Shown here one piece after another: positions 55,784 through 64,000 of a stretch of DNA of 64,000 nucleotides. The DNA lies in the NCBI GenBank assembly GCA_037893245.1, contig JBAIAA010000008.1:3125001-3189000 (forward strand), given 5' to 3'. Made by a program: the position numbers and the translations under genes. A model generated the notes under the pieces. The model was not told where the DNA came from. It saw nothing but the letters and a program-made list of their open reading frames with translations, and ran no database searches. Position 1 is the first letter of the stretch. Each line of letters begins with the position of its first letter. This DNA comes from Crossaster papposus (Eukaryota > Echinodermata > Asteroidea > Velatida > Solasteridae).

Positions 55784-57553
55784 GTAACTGCTCAAAATCC
55801 ACTGGCAACAGCATGACTATCCGCACTTACTGCGCTTCTGATCAGCTCGGCAATTCGGGGCACTCGTCTCTCACCAGAGAGTCTGTCCAGCAAGTATTTT
55901 GAGAATGAAATGCCATGCTGCCTACACGTTTTTTTCAGGCTTGCAAAAGTATCCCTACATTTCTGGCCAAGGGCGCTGCGCGTTCCTCCACTGACTTTCC
56001 GCCTTTTAACATACTCCCTGATCTGTCGTTCGCTCAGGTTGTTGTGCAATGGAAGCCAGGGGCAGTCAAGCACCCTTAACAGAGACTCTTTTATTACCAT
56101 CAACTTGCCGAGAATGACTCGAAGTTCAGGGTAATCAACCGGTGTGGTCACCCAGTCATCAAATCCCTTACGGATAGCCTCTTTTCTGTGGCGGTCGGGA
56201 TATTGTCTGTATTCCATCAAATCATCATAGATTTGCCAGAATACGCCCTCCATCCAGTCTCGGGCGCCTCTTTCCTTTGCATTAGCCGGAATCAGCTTGG
56301 CTATAGGCCTGCTGGCATGGTACCAACAGCCACTGTGATGAAAGACGGTATCAAACTGCCGGGCTCCATCACTGTGAATGATCATGGTGGGTGGAAATCC
56401 ATTTTCAACCAGTCCAGCCTTGAGAACGCCTTCTGTTGCTAACCGCCTTTGTTGAGGCGCCTTCAGGTTCAGATCATCCAGAAAGGCTTGCCAGGACGCT
56501 TCATTCAGAAAGTGAACCTCTCCAAATGCTTCCAGACACCGAACCCACTGATCAGCCATACGAACCTGCTTTATATACTCAATGGCTGTCGTATTAAGTA
56601 CATGGGATTTACGACGACCCTGCAACAGACCGAGGAAATTGATCCTGCTTTTGCTGTCTGTGCTGGAGAAACAAGTAAAGAGATCGTTGGTAATTACTGT
56701 GCAGTAGCCGTTTTTCCCCTTGTGTCTCGCCCCCGTGTCATCCACTTGCAGATAGCGGGAACAAGCTATCGCCGCTTCAAGTATCTCTTCCTTTTCCTGA
56801 TGGAAAGGGTCATGCCTTTCGGTGAGCAGGCTATTGAGAGAACCCTCTGATATCCGGCAGCCATTATCGTGCAGCCAGCCCAGTAGCAACGGCTGGGTCA
56901 CTCCACAAGAGTGGTACAAATCCAGAACCTGGCTTCTCAGCTGATCGCCAAAATGGCTTTTTACATGGGGTGGCAGTGGCGCTGTCAGAAAATCCCCACA
57001 GGAAGTCTGCCAACATTCTCGTCGGTATCGAGTGGTAGAGAACGCCAGGGAAAGCTCTGTGAAGTAAAAATCACGGTAGCCCTTGTTACGCCATCCTGGC
57101 TGAACGCCATCGAGAAAGCAGATTTTCTCTTGGTTAATCTGTCGTTTTGGCGCTGCCGTCTCGCCTCGGTGCTGGTTATTCTGCCGTTTTGCTTTAGGTG
57201 GAGATTTTTTGCCGGAGGTATCGGTTGTATCTGTTTCTGTTGTGTCCTGCTCCTCAGTATCATTATCCTGAGGTGTTTCTTGCTTGTTCGGGCGTATGCG
57301 TGGCTTGCCCTTAAGCTTTTTCAAGTGACGGATTTCATCCTTCAGTCCAGCAATTTCCTGCTGTTGCTTTTCAATAATCAAACGCTGCTGCTCGATTTGC
57401 TCGAGTAGTTTTTGAATGAACGACCGAAGCTCATCACTGACAGGTTCGGTATGTAAGGCTTGAGGGAGCTGCATAAAAGGTAGCTTACACAATTGGGTCA
57501 GCCAGTACGTTGACCTCAGAGCCTTGACTTGCCAATGTTTTTTGAGCAGTTAC
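55784..57553 (-). mobile_element. IS66-type element with a single tnpC-like gene, complete (1770 bp)
   Basis: Ends GTAACTGCTCAAAA and TTTTGAGCAGTTAC, flanked by perfect 8-bp duplications GAGAATCC at 55776-55783 and 57554-57561. It lacks tnpA and tnpB, like the ISBst12 subgroup. Confidence 0.93.
55792..57492 (-). CDS. IS66 family transposase (ISBst12-like)
   Basis: 566 aa, complete. N-terminal coiled coil (LRSFIQKLLEQIEQQRLIIEKQQQEIAGLKDEIRHLKKLKG), then a Thr/Asp-rich acidic linker and a basic KKSPPKAKRQNNQHRG stretch. The DDE part has LQVDDTGARHKGKNGYC (first Asp near 254), MIIHSDGARQF (second Asp near 372) and the late LHNNLSERQIREYVKRRKVSGGTRS with the Glu. ATG at 57492 or 57474 are both possible. 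Not closely related to the other IS66 tnpC in this window. Confidence 0.9.
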   Translation of the reverse strand: MCKLPFMQLPQALHTEPVSDELRSFIQKLLEQIEQQRLIIEKQQQEIAGLKDEIRHLKKLKGKPRIRPNKQETPQDNDTEEQDTTETDTTDTSGKKSPPKAKRQNNQHRGETAAPKRQINQEKICFLDGVQPGWRNKGYRDFYFTELSLAFSTTRYRRECWQTSCGDFLTAPLPPHVKSHFGDQLRSQVLDLYHSCGVTQPLLLGWLHDNGCRISEGSLNSLLTERHDPFHQEKEEILEAAIACSRYLQVDDTGARHKGKNGYCTVITNDLFTCFSSTDSKSRINFLGLLQGRRKSHVLNTTAIEYIKQVRMADQWVRCLEAFGEVHFLNEASWQAFLDDLNLKAPQQRRLATEGVLKAGLVENGFPPTMIIHSDGARQFDTVFHHSGCWYHASRPIAKLIPANAKERGARDWMEGVFWQIYDDLMEYRQYPDRHRKEAIRKGFDDWVTTPVDYPELRVILGKLMVIKESLLRVLDCPWLPLHNNLSERQIREYVKRRKVSGGTRSALGQKCRDTFASLKKTCRQHGISFSKYLLDRLSGERRVPRIAELIRSAVSADSHAVASGF

Positions 57554-57798
57554 GAGAATCCTCTATGCTCTTTTTTTCTAAAAGTGGAAACCTCCCTAAA
57601 TTCTTTTGGCGAACCTTTAGCAAGTGACATTCGCTGTCTTCCGACATTTCCCCTGTTTCAATTATTTCGCAACAATCTTCACTTCTAGAAACAACACACT
57701 TTAAAAATTATTTTTTTAAGTTTCTTCAGACTACAATATCTTGAAATTTCACAACCACAATTTATTCTTGGCTCATTGCCTTCTGCTATACAGACAGA

Positions 57799-57882
57799 AT
57801 GCAAAAAAAACATGAAAAAAATAACGACAAAAAAAGGCATATTATTTGCGCTATGATGCTGAACCTAAGGTTAAAAGAATAG
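57799..57882 (+). CDS. possible 27-aa peptide or small-RNA body ahead of a strong terminator
   Basis: ATG CAA AAA AAA ... TAG encodes a Lys-rich peptide (MQKKHEKNNDKKRHIICAMM...). No Shine-Dalgarno is evident. The unit of promoter-like boxes, about 110 nt and a strong terminator also fits a small RNA, so the peptide may be incidental. Confidence 0.25.
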   Translation: MQKKHEKNNDKKRHIICAMMLNLRLKE

Positions 57883-57915
57883 AACATCATTAATTTTTAT
57901 CTATAACTTTTCTTC

Positions 57916-57948
57916 ATTCCAGTGCCGTGGCACTGGAATATTTTTTTA
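57916..57948 (+). terminator. strong rho-independent terminator, plus strand
   Basis: ATTCCAGTGCC and GGCACTGGAAT form a perfect 11-bp stem with a 2-nt spacer, followed by ATTTTTTT. The T-run is on the plus strand only, so it is not the natural terminator for trpS, which is transcribed the other way. Confidence 0.75.
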
Positions 57949-57963
57949 AGTCACCCCTTAAAT

Positions 57964-58974
57964 TCAAGCAAATGGACTAATACCCACCGCCCTACGCACA
58001 TCCGCCATAAACGGCGCTGCCTCTGCACGCGCTGTTTCAGCCCCTTTTTTTAACTCGGCCTGAATAAAGGCAGGGTCTTCCATCAAGGCGTTGTAGCGTT
58101 CTCGCGGATCACGCAATTGAGCATTGAGGTGTTCAAACAGCTGGTTCTTCAGATCGCCCCAGCCGGCACCTTCGGTGTACTGTTTGCGCTTTTCAGCGAT
58201 ATCAGTTTCTGAGGCAAACGCAGAATAAATCTGGAACAGTGTACAGCCATCAGTCTCTTTTGGCTCACCCAGTTCAAGGGAGTTGGTCTTAATCTTACGG
58301 ATCAGCTTCAACAGCTTTTTCTCGGGGCAGAACAAGGGAATGGTGTTGTCGTAGCTTTTGCTCATTTTACGGCCATCGAGCCCGTTCAGCACGGCAGTGT
58401 TTTCACCCACTACGGCTTCTGGCAAGGTAAAACGAGTTTTATAGTGGTGGTTCATCCGTCCGGCAATATCCCGCGCCATTTCCAGGTGTTGAATCTGATC
58501 GCGCCCCACGGGAACCTTGTGCGCATTAAAAATCAAAATATCTGCTGCCATCAACACCGGGTAAGAAAACAGCCCCATGGCAATGCCTTTATCAGGATCC
58601 GCTTCACCGGTATCTTCATTCGCCTGCACAGAGGCTTTGTACGCATGGGCGCGGTTCATTAAGCCTTTGGCGGTCATGCAACTGATCACCCAGTTGAGTT
58701 CCATAATCTCAGGTACATCGGACTGACGGTAGAATGTCACACGGTCAGTATCCAACCCTAAGGCCAGCCAGGTCGCTGCAATTTCCAATGCAGACTGATG
58801 GATACGCTTGGGGTCACGCCCTTTCACCAGTGCATGGTAATCGGCCAGAAAATAGTAGGACTGGATATCATCCTGCCAGCTTTGTTCAATGGCAGGTTTA
58901 ATGGCACCGGCATAGTTACCCAGATGGGGGGTGCCCGTTGTTGTGATACCGGTCAGTACTTTTGTTTTGCTCAT
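57964..58974 (-). CDS. trpS: tryptophanyl-tRNA synthetase
   Basis: Class I aminoacyl-tRNA synthetase charging tRNA-Trp. 336 aa from ATG 58974 (MSKTKVLTGITTTGTPHLGN). A longer frame to 59016 is rejected because the family begins at this Met. The HIGH-type motif reads PHLGN (near 16-20), and the KMSKS motif is present exactly as DGRKMSKSYDN near 198. QSDVPEIMELNWVISC and VPVGRDQIQHLEMARDIA line the active site. No partner gene; convergent with IS-disrupted DNA on the left. Confidence 0.96.
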   Translation of the reverse strand: MSKTKVLTGITTTGTPHLGNYAGAIKPAIEQSWQDDIQSYYFLADYHALVKGRDPKRIHQSALEIAATWLALGLDTDRVTFYRQSDVPEIMELNWVISCMTAKGLMNRAHAYKASVQANEDTGEADPDKGIAMGLFSYPVLMAADILIFNAHKVPVGRDQIQHLEMARDIAGRMNHHYKTRFTLPEAVVGENTAVLNGLDGRKMSKSYDNTIPLFCPEKKLLKLIRKIKTNSLELGEPKETDGCTLFQIYSAFASETDIAEKRKQYTEGAGWGDLKNQLFEHLNAQLRDPRERYNALMEDPAFIQAELKKGAETARAEAAPFMADVRRAVGISPFA

Positions 58975-59121
58975 GGGTTGGAAAACCCCAATTAGAAAAT
59001 GAGTGCCAAGCTTCATGCCTAGCTTAAAGGAGATAGCATTATAAAAGCCTGAGTGCGGGTATCAAGCAGACAATAGGCCGCGTATGATGAAAGAATCCCT
59101 CAACTCATCACTGTATGCCCC

Positions 59122-59646
59122 ATGCTAGATACTCCTTTCTACTCTCAGCGACTGACAGCTGACAATTATCAAACCGAGGGCTTTGCTACCTTGGCAGATG
59201 CTAAACACTGGACACAGCGCATCTGCGGCTTAGCCTGCCTAAAGATGGTCATTGCAAAAATCACCGGGCAGGTGGTAGCACTGAACACATTACTACAACA
59301 AGGGTTGGCCGTTGATGGTTATATGAAAGGGGTAGGCTGGATTCATCAGGGGCTTGCGGATGTGGCGAGTCATTACGGGATAAAGGCGCACTGCCAAAGT
59401 ATCGGTGCTACCCTCACCCCCATTGAAGACGCCCTTGCGCGCAATAAACTGGTTATTGCTTCGGTGAGCTGTGGCTTCAAGAGCGAAAAAAAAGGCGGGC
59501 ACTTGGTGGTCATCGTGGGCATAAAGAAAGAGCAGTTTATTATTCACCACCCTTCCTCGGATAAAAACGAACAGTGGCCACACTACCGACTGGAGAAAAC
59601 CCGTTTCCTTCAGTGCTTTTCAGAAAATGGGAATATTATCACCTAA
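59122..59646 (+). CDS. peptidase C39-like domain protein, C terminus altered by IS1380
   Basis: 174 aa, no signal peptide. The segment RICGLACLKMVIAKITG places a Cys like the nucleophile of C39-type papain-fold domains. GGHLVVIVGIKKEQFIIHHPSS supplies the matching His and a following polar residue. This is the pattern of stand-alone C39_2-like proteins rather than bacteriocin exporters. The reading frame runs into the IS: ATC ACC TAA, with the stop made by the IS end at 59644-59646. Without the IS the frame would continue about 22 codons past the TATCA duplication, overlapping the end of fpr. So the present stop removes a short tail. Confidence 0.7.
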   Translation: MLDTPFYSQRLTADNYQTEGFATLADAKHWTQRICGLACLKMVIAKITGQVVALNTLLQQGLAVDGYMKGVGWIHQGLADVASHYGIKAHCQSIGATLTPIEDALARNKLVIASVSCGFKSEKKGGHLVVIVGIKKEQFIIHHPSSDKNEQWPHYRLEKTRFLQCFSENGNIIT

Positions 59647-59862
59647 ATCCTGCAATCCAAACCCGAACAGGTCAATCGCAGCAACTGATCAAGCCCTCCT
59701 GATTCTGATTATGCTACTATCGAGCAAATATTTACCTTTTCAGTGGATTTTAATCACATGAGCCGTCGTGTTTGGTTCATCTTACTGCTATTCCTGATAT
59801 CAGGGCGCGATAACTCCTTCCGCATTAGCAGAATGTTTTTCTAATCATCCATTGTTCGCTAT

Positions 59863-61215
59863 TTACAAACAGTCACCTACTGCTAGCCAAGCATCCCACT
59901 CCGTTTGGTAGAGATGCTCTTTGTTACTGGCAACGGTCAACTGCCTGTTACCTGTCAACAGTTTTCCGGCAACCCGTATCATATAGCAGCGAATGCTTTC
60001 CGGCTCCCACTTCATCAACTGACGATTCCCACTCATCAGTGCCATCCAACGTGTTGTATTGTAGGCCAGTATTGCACATTGCATAAGCGCACTGTTTGCC
60101 ATGAAATGATCGGTTTTGATCTGCCCGAGAGCCATCTGGTTTTTGCACTCTTCGATCCAGGTTTCGCAGGTAGCCCGCTTGCCATACGCTTTATGGATCT
60201 CCCATGGACTCAACGACTCAGTAGTCACGTAGCAGAAGTAGTCGTACTCTGGCTTCGGGTCTAACAATTCGCACTGGGTGTTTTCTGGCTTCCCGATCTT
60301 TCTTTGCCGGACAGCCACGAAGCAACGAGCCCGGTCCCAGTCACCACAGCAGTGTTGAAACTCGCACCACTCCCACCCTGGCTGATGCACGACAGGTTGC
60401 CAGTCTTGCGGGATTAACAGTTTGTGTAGATTCTTCAGTTTGACCTTAACCAGATAACGATGTCCTAAATCCTCCAGATAGGTCAGTAATGGTCCACCAA
60501 AGTAGCCACTATCAGCCCTGAAAAAAATCTTCATGTGGGAAGGCAGAGTAACCAGCAACTGTTTCATAAACTCTATGGAGCCATTAGCAGTGTAGGCATC
60601 ACCACTTCGTAACCAACCCTGCAGCACTTCTTTGGTTTCCGCGCAAAAGGCCAGCTGCGGGTGGTACGACAGCGCCCCTCTTTTTTTCTCGTTAAACCCT
60701 TTCTTTGCGCCTTCCTGAAAACCAAAACAGGTTTTTACCGTAGAATCGAGGTCAATGGTGACCTGTTTAAAAGCATAAACGGTAGATGTTCCTGAGCGCA
60801 GTGCCTGTTTCCAAAAACGCTCCCTCATTTCGTGGACAGCGGTTTCCAGTTCAACGACGCTGGCAAAGTGGAACAGCTTTAAAATGCGTCCAAATTGACT
60901 GTCACAAGGAATGCGTTGAAAACGGGTGCATTCTCGGAGAACGCTATCCTGCCAGACCGTGCACACTTTCATCAGACTTTTGGCACCTGCCAGAATGCCG
61001 GTGGTTACCATCAGAATGACATCTGACAGTTGGAAAGTGGCATTAGAGCCTCGTTGAATATTAATCCGTTTGTCCAGTAGGTCGGCCAGCCCCATCCGGT
61101 TCAGGAAGCGAAACACAGGGATAAGTCCAGCCTGACTGGTAAGCGGCTTTTTAGCTTGAGTGAAATGTACCTTCCGCTGCTTCAAACGTGCTTTTGACTT
61201 GTTTTTTTTGCTCAT
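59863..61215 (-). CDS. IS1380 family transposase, variant B
   Basis: 450 aa, complete. One local difference from the other B copies: MRERFWKQ for MRESVWKQ near residue 131. DDE segments are unchanged. The nested variant A lies upstream of its start and separates it from its own terminal repeat and any promoter there. Confidence 0.91.
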   Translation of the reverse strand: MSKKNKSKARLKQRKVHFTQAKKPLTSQAGLIPVFRFLNRMGLADLLDKRINIQRGSNATFQLSDVILMVTTGILAGAKSLMKVCTVWQDSVLRECTRFQRIPCDSQFGRILKLFHFASVVELETAVHEMRERFWKQALRSGTSTVYAFKQVTIDLDSTVKTCFGFQEGAKKGFNEKKRGALSYHPQLAFCAETKEVLQGWLRSGDAYTANGSIEFMKQLLVTLPSHMKIFFRADSGYFGGPLLTYLEDLGHRYLVKVKLKNLHKLLIPQDWQPVVHQPGWEWCEFQHCCGDWDRARCFVAVRQRKIGKPENTQCELLDPKPEYDYFCYVTTESLSPWEIHKAYGKRATCETWIEECKNQMALGQIKTDHFMANSALMQCAILAYNTTRWMALMSGNRQLMKWEPESIRCYMIRVAGKLLTGNRQLTVASNKEHLYQTEWDAWLAVGDCL

Positions 61216-61292
61216 TGAAAAAGTGATGCTTTATTGAAACGAAAACATCATTGAATCTCTTTATTCACGGGTGATTGCAACTTTTATTTCGA

Positions 61293-62966
61293 CCTAAATC
61301 CTGCAAAGGATCTCGAAATAACTGTTGCAATATCCTATGAATAAAGGGATTAAGTGATGCTTTGGTTTCAATAAAGCATCACTTTTTCAATGAGCAAAAA
61401 AAACAAGTCAAAAGCACGTTTGAAGCAGCGGAAGGTACGTTTCATCCAAGCTAAAAAGCCGCTCACCAGTCAGGCTGGACTGATCCCTGCGTTTCGCTTC
61501 CTGAATCGGATGGGGCTGTCCGGCTTACTAAACAAACGGATTAATATTCAACGAGGCTCTAATGCCACTTTCCAACTGTCAGATGTCATTCTGATGGTAA
61601 CCACCGGCATTCTGGCAGGTGCCAGAAGTCTGATGAAAGTGTGCACGGTCTGGCAGGATAGCACTCTTCGAGAATGTACCCAATTTCAACGAATCCCTTG
61701 TGACAGTCAATTTGGACGCATTTTAAAGCTGTTTAGTTTTGCCAGCGTCGTTGAACTGGAAACCGCTGTCCACGCAATGAGGGGCAGGGTTTGGAAACAG
61801 GCGTTGCGCTCAGGAACATCTACCATTTATGCACGTAAACAGATCACCATTGACCTCGATTCTACGGTAAAAACCTGTTTCGGTTTTCAGGCAGGCGCCA
61901 AGAAAGGCTTTAATGAGAAAAAAAGAGGGGCTCTTTCGTACCACCCGCAATTGGCCTTTTGCGCTCAAACTAAAGAAGTATTGCAAGGCTGGTTACGAAG
62001 TGGCGATGCCTACACCGCCAATGGCGCCATAGAGTTTATGAAGCAACTGCTGATCACCCTGCCTTCTCATATGAAGATTTTTTTCAGGGCTGACAGTGGC
62101 TACTTTGGTGGCCCACTACTGACTTATTTGGATGATCTGGGGCATCGTTATCTCATCAAGGTGAAATTGAAGAATCTGCACAAACTGTTAATCCCGCAAG
62201 ACTGGCAGCCTGTCATAAATCAGCCAGGTTGGGAGCAGTGTGAGTTTCAACACCGCTGTGGTAGCTGGGACCGGAATCGCTGCTTCGTGGCTGTGCGACA
62301 AAGAAAGCCAGGGAAGCCCGAAAATATGCAGGGCGAACTGTTAAATCCGCAGCCAGAGTACGACTACTTCTGTTACGTGACGACTGAGTTGTTGAGTCCG
62401 TGGGAGATCCATAAAGCGTACGGTAAGCGGGCTACCTGTGAAACTTGGATTGAAGAGTGCAAAAATCAGATGACCCTTGGACAGATCAAAACCGATCATT
62501 TCATGGCAAACAGTGCGCTTATGCAATGTGCAATACTGGCCTACAATACGACACGCTGGATGGCTCTGGTCAGTGGAAATCGTCAGCTGATGAAGTGGGA
62601 GCCGGAAAGCATTCGCTGCTATATGATACGGGTTGCTGGAAAATTGTTAACATGTAGCAGACAGTTGACCGTTGCCAGTAACAAAGAGCATCTCTACCAG
62701 ACGGAGTGGGATGCTTGGCTGGCAGTGGGTGACTGTTTGTAAATAGCCGTACAACGGATGGTTAGAAAAAACATTCTGCTGATGCGGAAGGTGTTGTTAC
62801 GCTCTGATATTAGGAATAGGAGTAAGATGAATAAAAATACGATGGTTCGAGCGATGAAAATCCACTGAAAAGGCCAGTATTTTCTCGACAGCAGGATAAT
62901 CGGAGTCAGGAGGATTTGATCAATGCGTATGTTTGGCCTGTTGGAGTTTGTATTGCAGGATTTAGG
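61293..62966 (+). mobile_element. IS1380 family element, variant A, complete (1674 bp), inside variant B
   Basis: CCTAAATCCTGCA to TGCAGGATTTAGG with TTCGA duplications. Orientation is opposite to the host element. Confidence 0.93.
61390..62742 (+). CDS. IS1380 family transposase, variant A
   Basis: 450 aa, complete. Differs from the 7856 copy at a few sites (AVHAMRG for AVHEMRG, and FQAGAKKG for FQEGAKKG). The AVHAMRG form is shared with the split copy at 38375-38892, so these two are closer to each other. DDE segments intact. Confidence 0.91.
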   Translation: MSKKNKSKARLKQRKVRFIQAKKPLTSQAGLIPAFRFLNRMGLSGLLNKRINIQRGSNATFQLSDVILMVTTGILAGARSLMKVCTVWQDSTLRECTQFQRIPCDSQFGRILKLFSFASVVELETAVHAMRGRVWKQALRSGTSTIYARKQITIDLDSTVKTCFGFQAGAKKGFNEKKRGALSYHPQLAFCAQTKEVLQGWLRSGDAYTANGAIEFMKQLLITLPSHMKIFFRADSGYFGGPLLTYLDDLGHRYLIKVKLKNLHKLLIPQDWQPVINQPGWEQCEFQHRCGSWDRNRCFVAVRQRKPGKPENMQGELLNPQPEYDYFCYVTTELLSPWEIHKAYGKRATCETWIEECKNQMTLGQIKTDHFMANSALMQCAILAYNTTRWMALVSGNRQLMKWEPESIRCYMIRVAGKLLTCSRQLTVASNKEHLYQTEWDAWLAVGDCL

Positions 62967-63002
62967 TTCGATATTATTTGCAGGATTTAGGTATCACTGT
63001 TC

Positions 63003-63773
63003 CTATTCAACAAACGCTCGCTCAATCACAAAATGGCCGGTTGTGCCGTGGCGGGATTCAATAAAGCCTTTTTCACCAAGGATGGCACAGCAGTCTTTTA
63101 ACATGGCTGGGCTGCCACAAATCATGAATCGATCACGGTCTGGATGCATAGCCTCCAAGCCAACATCTTCTGCTAAACGCCCTGACTCTATGGCATCCGT
63201 AATACGCCCTTGGTTCCGAAATGTCTCACGGGTGACGGTGGGATAATACATCAGTTTCTCACGCACCAAATCACCAAAATATTCGTTGTTGGGCAAATGT
63301 TCTCTGATGGTTTGCTGGTACGCCAGCTCATCAACAAAACGGCACCCGTGGGTCAAAATCACTTTATCGTACTGATCATAGACCTCAGGGTCTTTGATGA
63401 TGCTCAGAAACGGTGCCAAGCCTGTACCCGTGCTGATCAGGTACAGATTTTTACCCGGTAACAGATTGTCCGCCACCAGTGTGCCCGTTGTTTTAGTGCT
63501 GACCAGAATGTCATCACCAATTTTGATGTTTTGTAGCGTGGACGTTAATGGGCCATCAGGGACTTTGATGGAGAAAAACTCCAGCTCATCCTCATAGTTA
63601 GCACTGGCAATGCTGTAGGCGCGCATTAAAGGCCGGTCTTTCTGCTGCAGACCAATCATGACAAAATGTCCATTCTTAAACCGAAACCCAGGGTCACGCG
63701 TGGTCTTGAAGCTGAACAGTGTATCTGTCCAGTGTGTCACGTGGGTTACGGTTTCTGTTCTAAGGTTTTTCAT
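63003..63773 (-). CDS. fpr: ferredoxin (flavodoxin)-NADP(+) reductase
   Basis: FAD enzyme moving electrons between NADPH and ferredoxin or flavodoxin, in the cytosol. 256 aa from ATG 63773, which follows TAGGA at 7 nt. A longer frame to 63797 is not favoured. FAD-binding RAYSIAS (near 51-57) and the FFSIKVPDGPLTSTLQ region. NADP-binding STGTGLAPFLSI (near 108) and THGCR. The C-terminal ICGSPAMLKDCCAILGEKGF and the end GHFVIERAFVE with a terminal VE beyond the aromatic segment suit the bacterial subclass. Promoter region to the right is intact. Confidence 0.95.
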   Translation of the reverse strand: MKNLRTETVTHVTHWTDTLFSFKTTRDPGFRFKNGHFVMIGLQQKDRPLMRAYSIASANYEDELEFFSIKVPDGPLTSTLQNIKIGDDILVSTKTTGTLVADNLLPGKNLYLISTGTGLAPFLSIIKDPEVYDQYDKVILTHGCRFVDELAYQQTIREHLPNNEYFGDLVREKLMYYPTVTRETFRNQGRITDAIESGRLAEDVGLEAMHPDRDRFMICGSPAMLKDCCAILGEKGFIESRHGTTGHFVIERAFVE

Positions 63774-63910
63774 CAAGATTCCTAAGCGATCCGGCATCGA
63801 AGAGGCATTATAGTACGTTTTATACGGTGGTGAACCTATCCGTGAAGGTCTCTATAAGCCACTGAAACCTAAGACTAACCTAAGAAGCTGTCTTAAGGGA
63901 CATGCTGTTA

Positions 63911-64000
63911 CTAGTACTCCATCCGACACCATTTGATAATCACAGATAACCGATCGGTCAGCTTTTTGTGTAAATGGTCGACAATGGTTAGCCGTCCTGT
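63911..64000 (-). CDS. possible 3' end of a gene continuing beyond the window
   Basis: On the minus strand a frame is open from the window edge to TAG at 63911-63913, 29 codons, reading TGRLTIVDHLHKKLTDRLSV and ending in KWCRMEY. It is too short to identify. It could equally be a chance open frame. Confidence 0.3.
   Translation of the reverse strand, partial: TGRLTIVDHLHKKLTDRLSVIIKWCRMEY

Larger units (their letters stand above)
55699..57647 (-). pseudogene. short acidic protein gene interrupted by an IS66-type element and cut by IS21
   Basis: ATG at 57647 follows AGGGGAA, a strong Shine-Dalgarno. The frame runs to the IS66 duplication (GGATTCTC on the minus strand), resumes at 55775 and stays open to the IS21 border at about 55699, 57 codons in all. 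The coding text is acidic (MSEDSECHLL, then PAYELASTNDVELVDDSMNI). The match of frame across the insertion supports a real gene. Its 3' end is lost. No family recognised. Confidence 0.5.
57648..57963. other. AT-rich intergenic region between the acidic-protein gene and trpS
   Basis: No longer gene. It contains a possible short transcription unit on the plus strand: a -35-like TTCTTG (about 57766), 16 bp, TATACA, a 27-codon open frame (57799-57882) and a perfect terminator. Confidence 0.5.
59642..62991 (-). mobile_element. IS1380 family element, variant B, carrying a nested variant A
   Basis: Outer ends CCTAAATCCTGCA (59642) and TGCAGGATTTAGG (62991), flanked by TATCA at 59637-59641 and 62992-62996. 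Variant A has inserted 25-30 bp from its transposase-side end, with TTCGA duplications (61288-61292 and 62967-62971). One extra T in its leader makes the B unit 1671 bp. Confidence 0.93.

Overview
The window looks like a chromosome segment of a gammaproteobacterium heavily invaded by insertion sequences. Three things point to the group: an rRNA operon end, the linked hemCDXY, pilT/yggS/proC/yggT and glnE/aceEF gene sets found in Pseudomonas-Oceanospirillales relatives, and EnvC, CtpA and three-lipoyl AceF proteins. A host-associated lineage such as Endozoicomonas is a reasonable guess from the IS load, but the sequence alone does not prove it.

Layout. 1-2790: 3' part of a 23S rRNA gene, 5S rRNA and a terminator. 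2791-13000: an accessory locus that held a KAP-type P-loop NTPase gene, behind three copies of an 18-bp operator-like motif, and a second unknown gene. Both are wrecked by nested insertions. 13072-17243: hemC-hemD-hemX-hemY, an overlapping haem-pathway operon. 17293-24879: yggT, proC and yggS (minus), pilT and a secreted protein of unknown function (plus), glnE (minus). 25252-31904: an IS1380 element, then aceE-aceF. 32019-37272: a secreted small protein whose ribosome-binding site was displaced by an IS, a small membrane protein, and broken genes. 37273-49502: an IS mosaic around gpmI. 49536-52312: ctpA and envC. 52490-57647: IS5 tandem, IS21 remnant and an IS66-type element. 57964-63773: trpS, a C39-like protein, a double IS1380 insertion and fpr.

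Mobile elements. At least six kinds occur. (1) IS1380 family, ends CCTAAATCCTGCA, in two variants: A (1674 bp) and B (1670 bp). (2) An ISAzo13-like element (1301 bp, TA target), whose transposase needs a -1 frameshift at an A8 run. (3) A 1117-bp IS701/IS4-like element with 5-bp target duplications. (4) An IS5/IS903-group element of 1102 bp. (5) Two IS66-type elements carrying only tnpC. (6) An IS21 remnant. Almost every insertion can be dissected exactly, because its target duplication survives and removing it restores the interrupted reading frame.

Main result. Four independent target duplications (9 bp IS5, 5 bp IS1380, 5 bp IS701, 8 bp IS66) are split between about 38.4-41.7 kb and 47.1-49.5 kb in opposite orientation. 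They show that the segment between two inverted IS5 copies (37273-38374 and 45994-47095), carrying gpmI, has been inverted. Core metabolic and cell-division genes are intact, while the accessory genes between them are disrupted. This is consistent with ongoing IS-driven genome decay.
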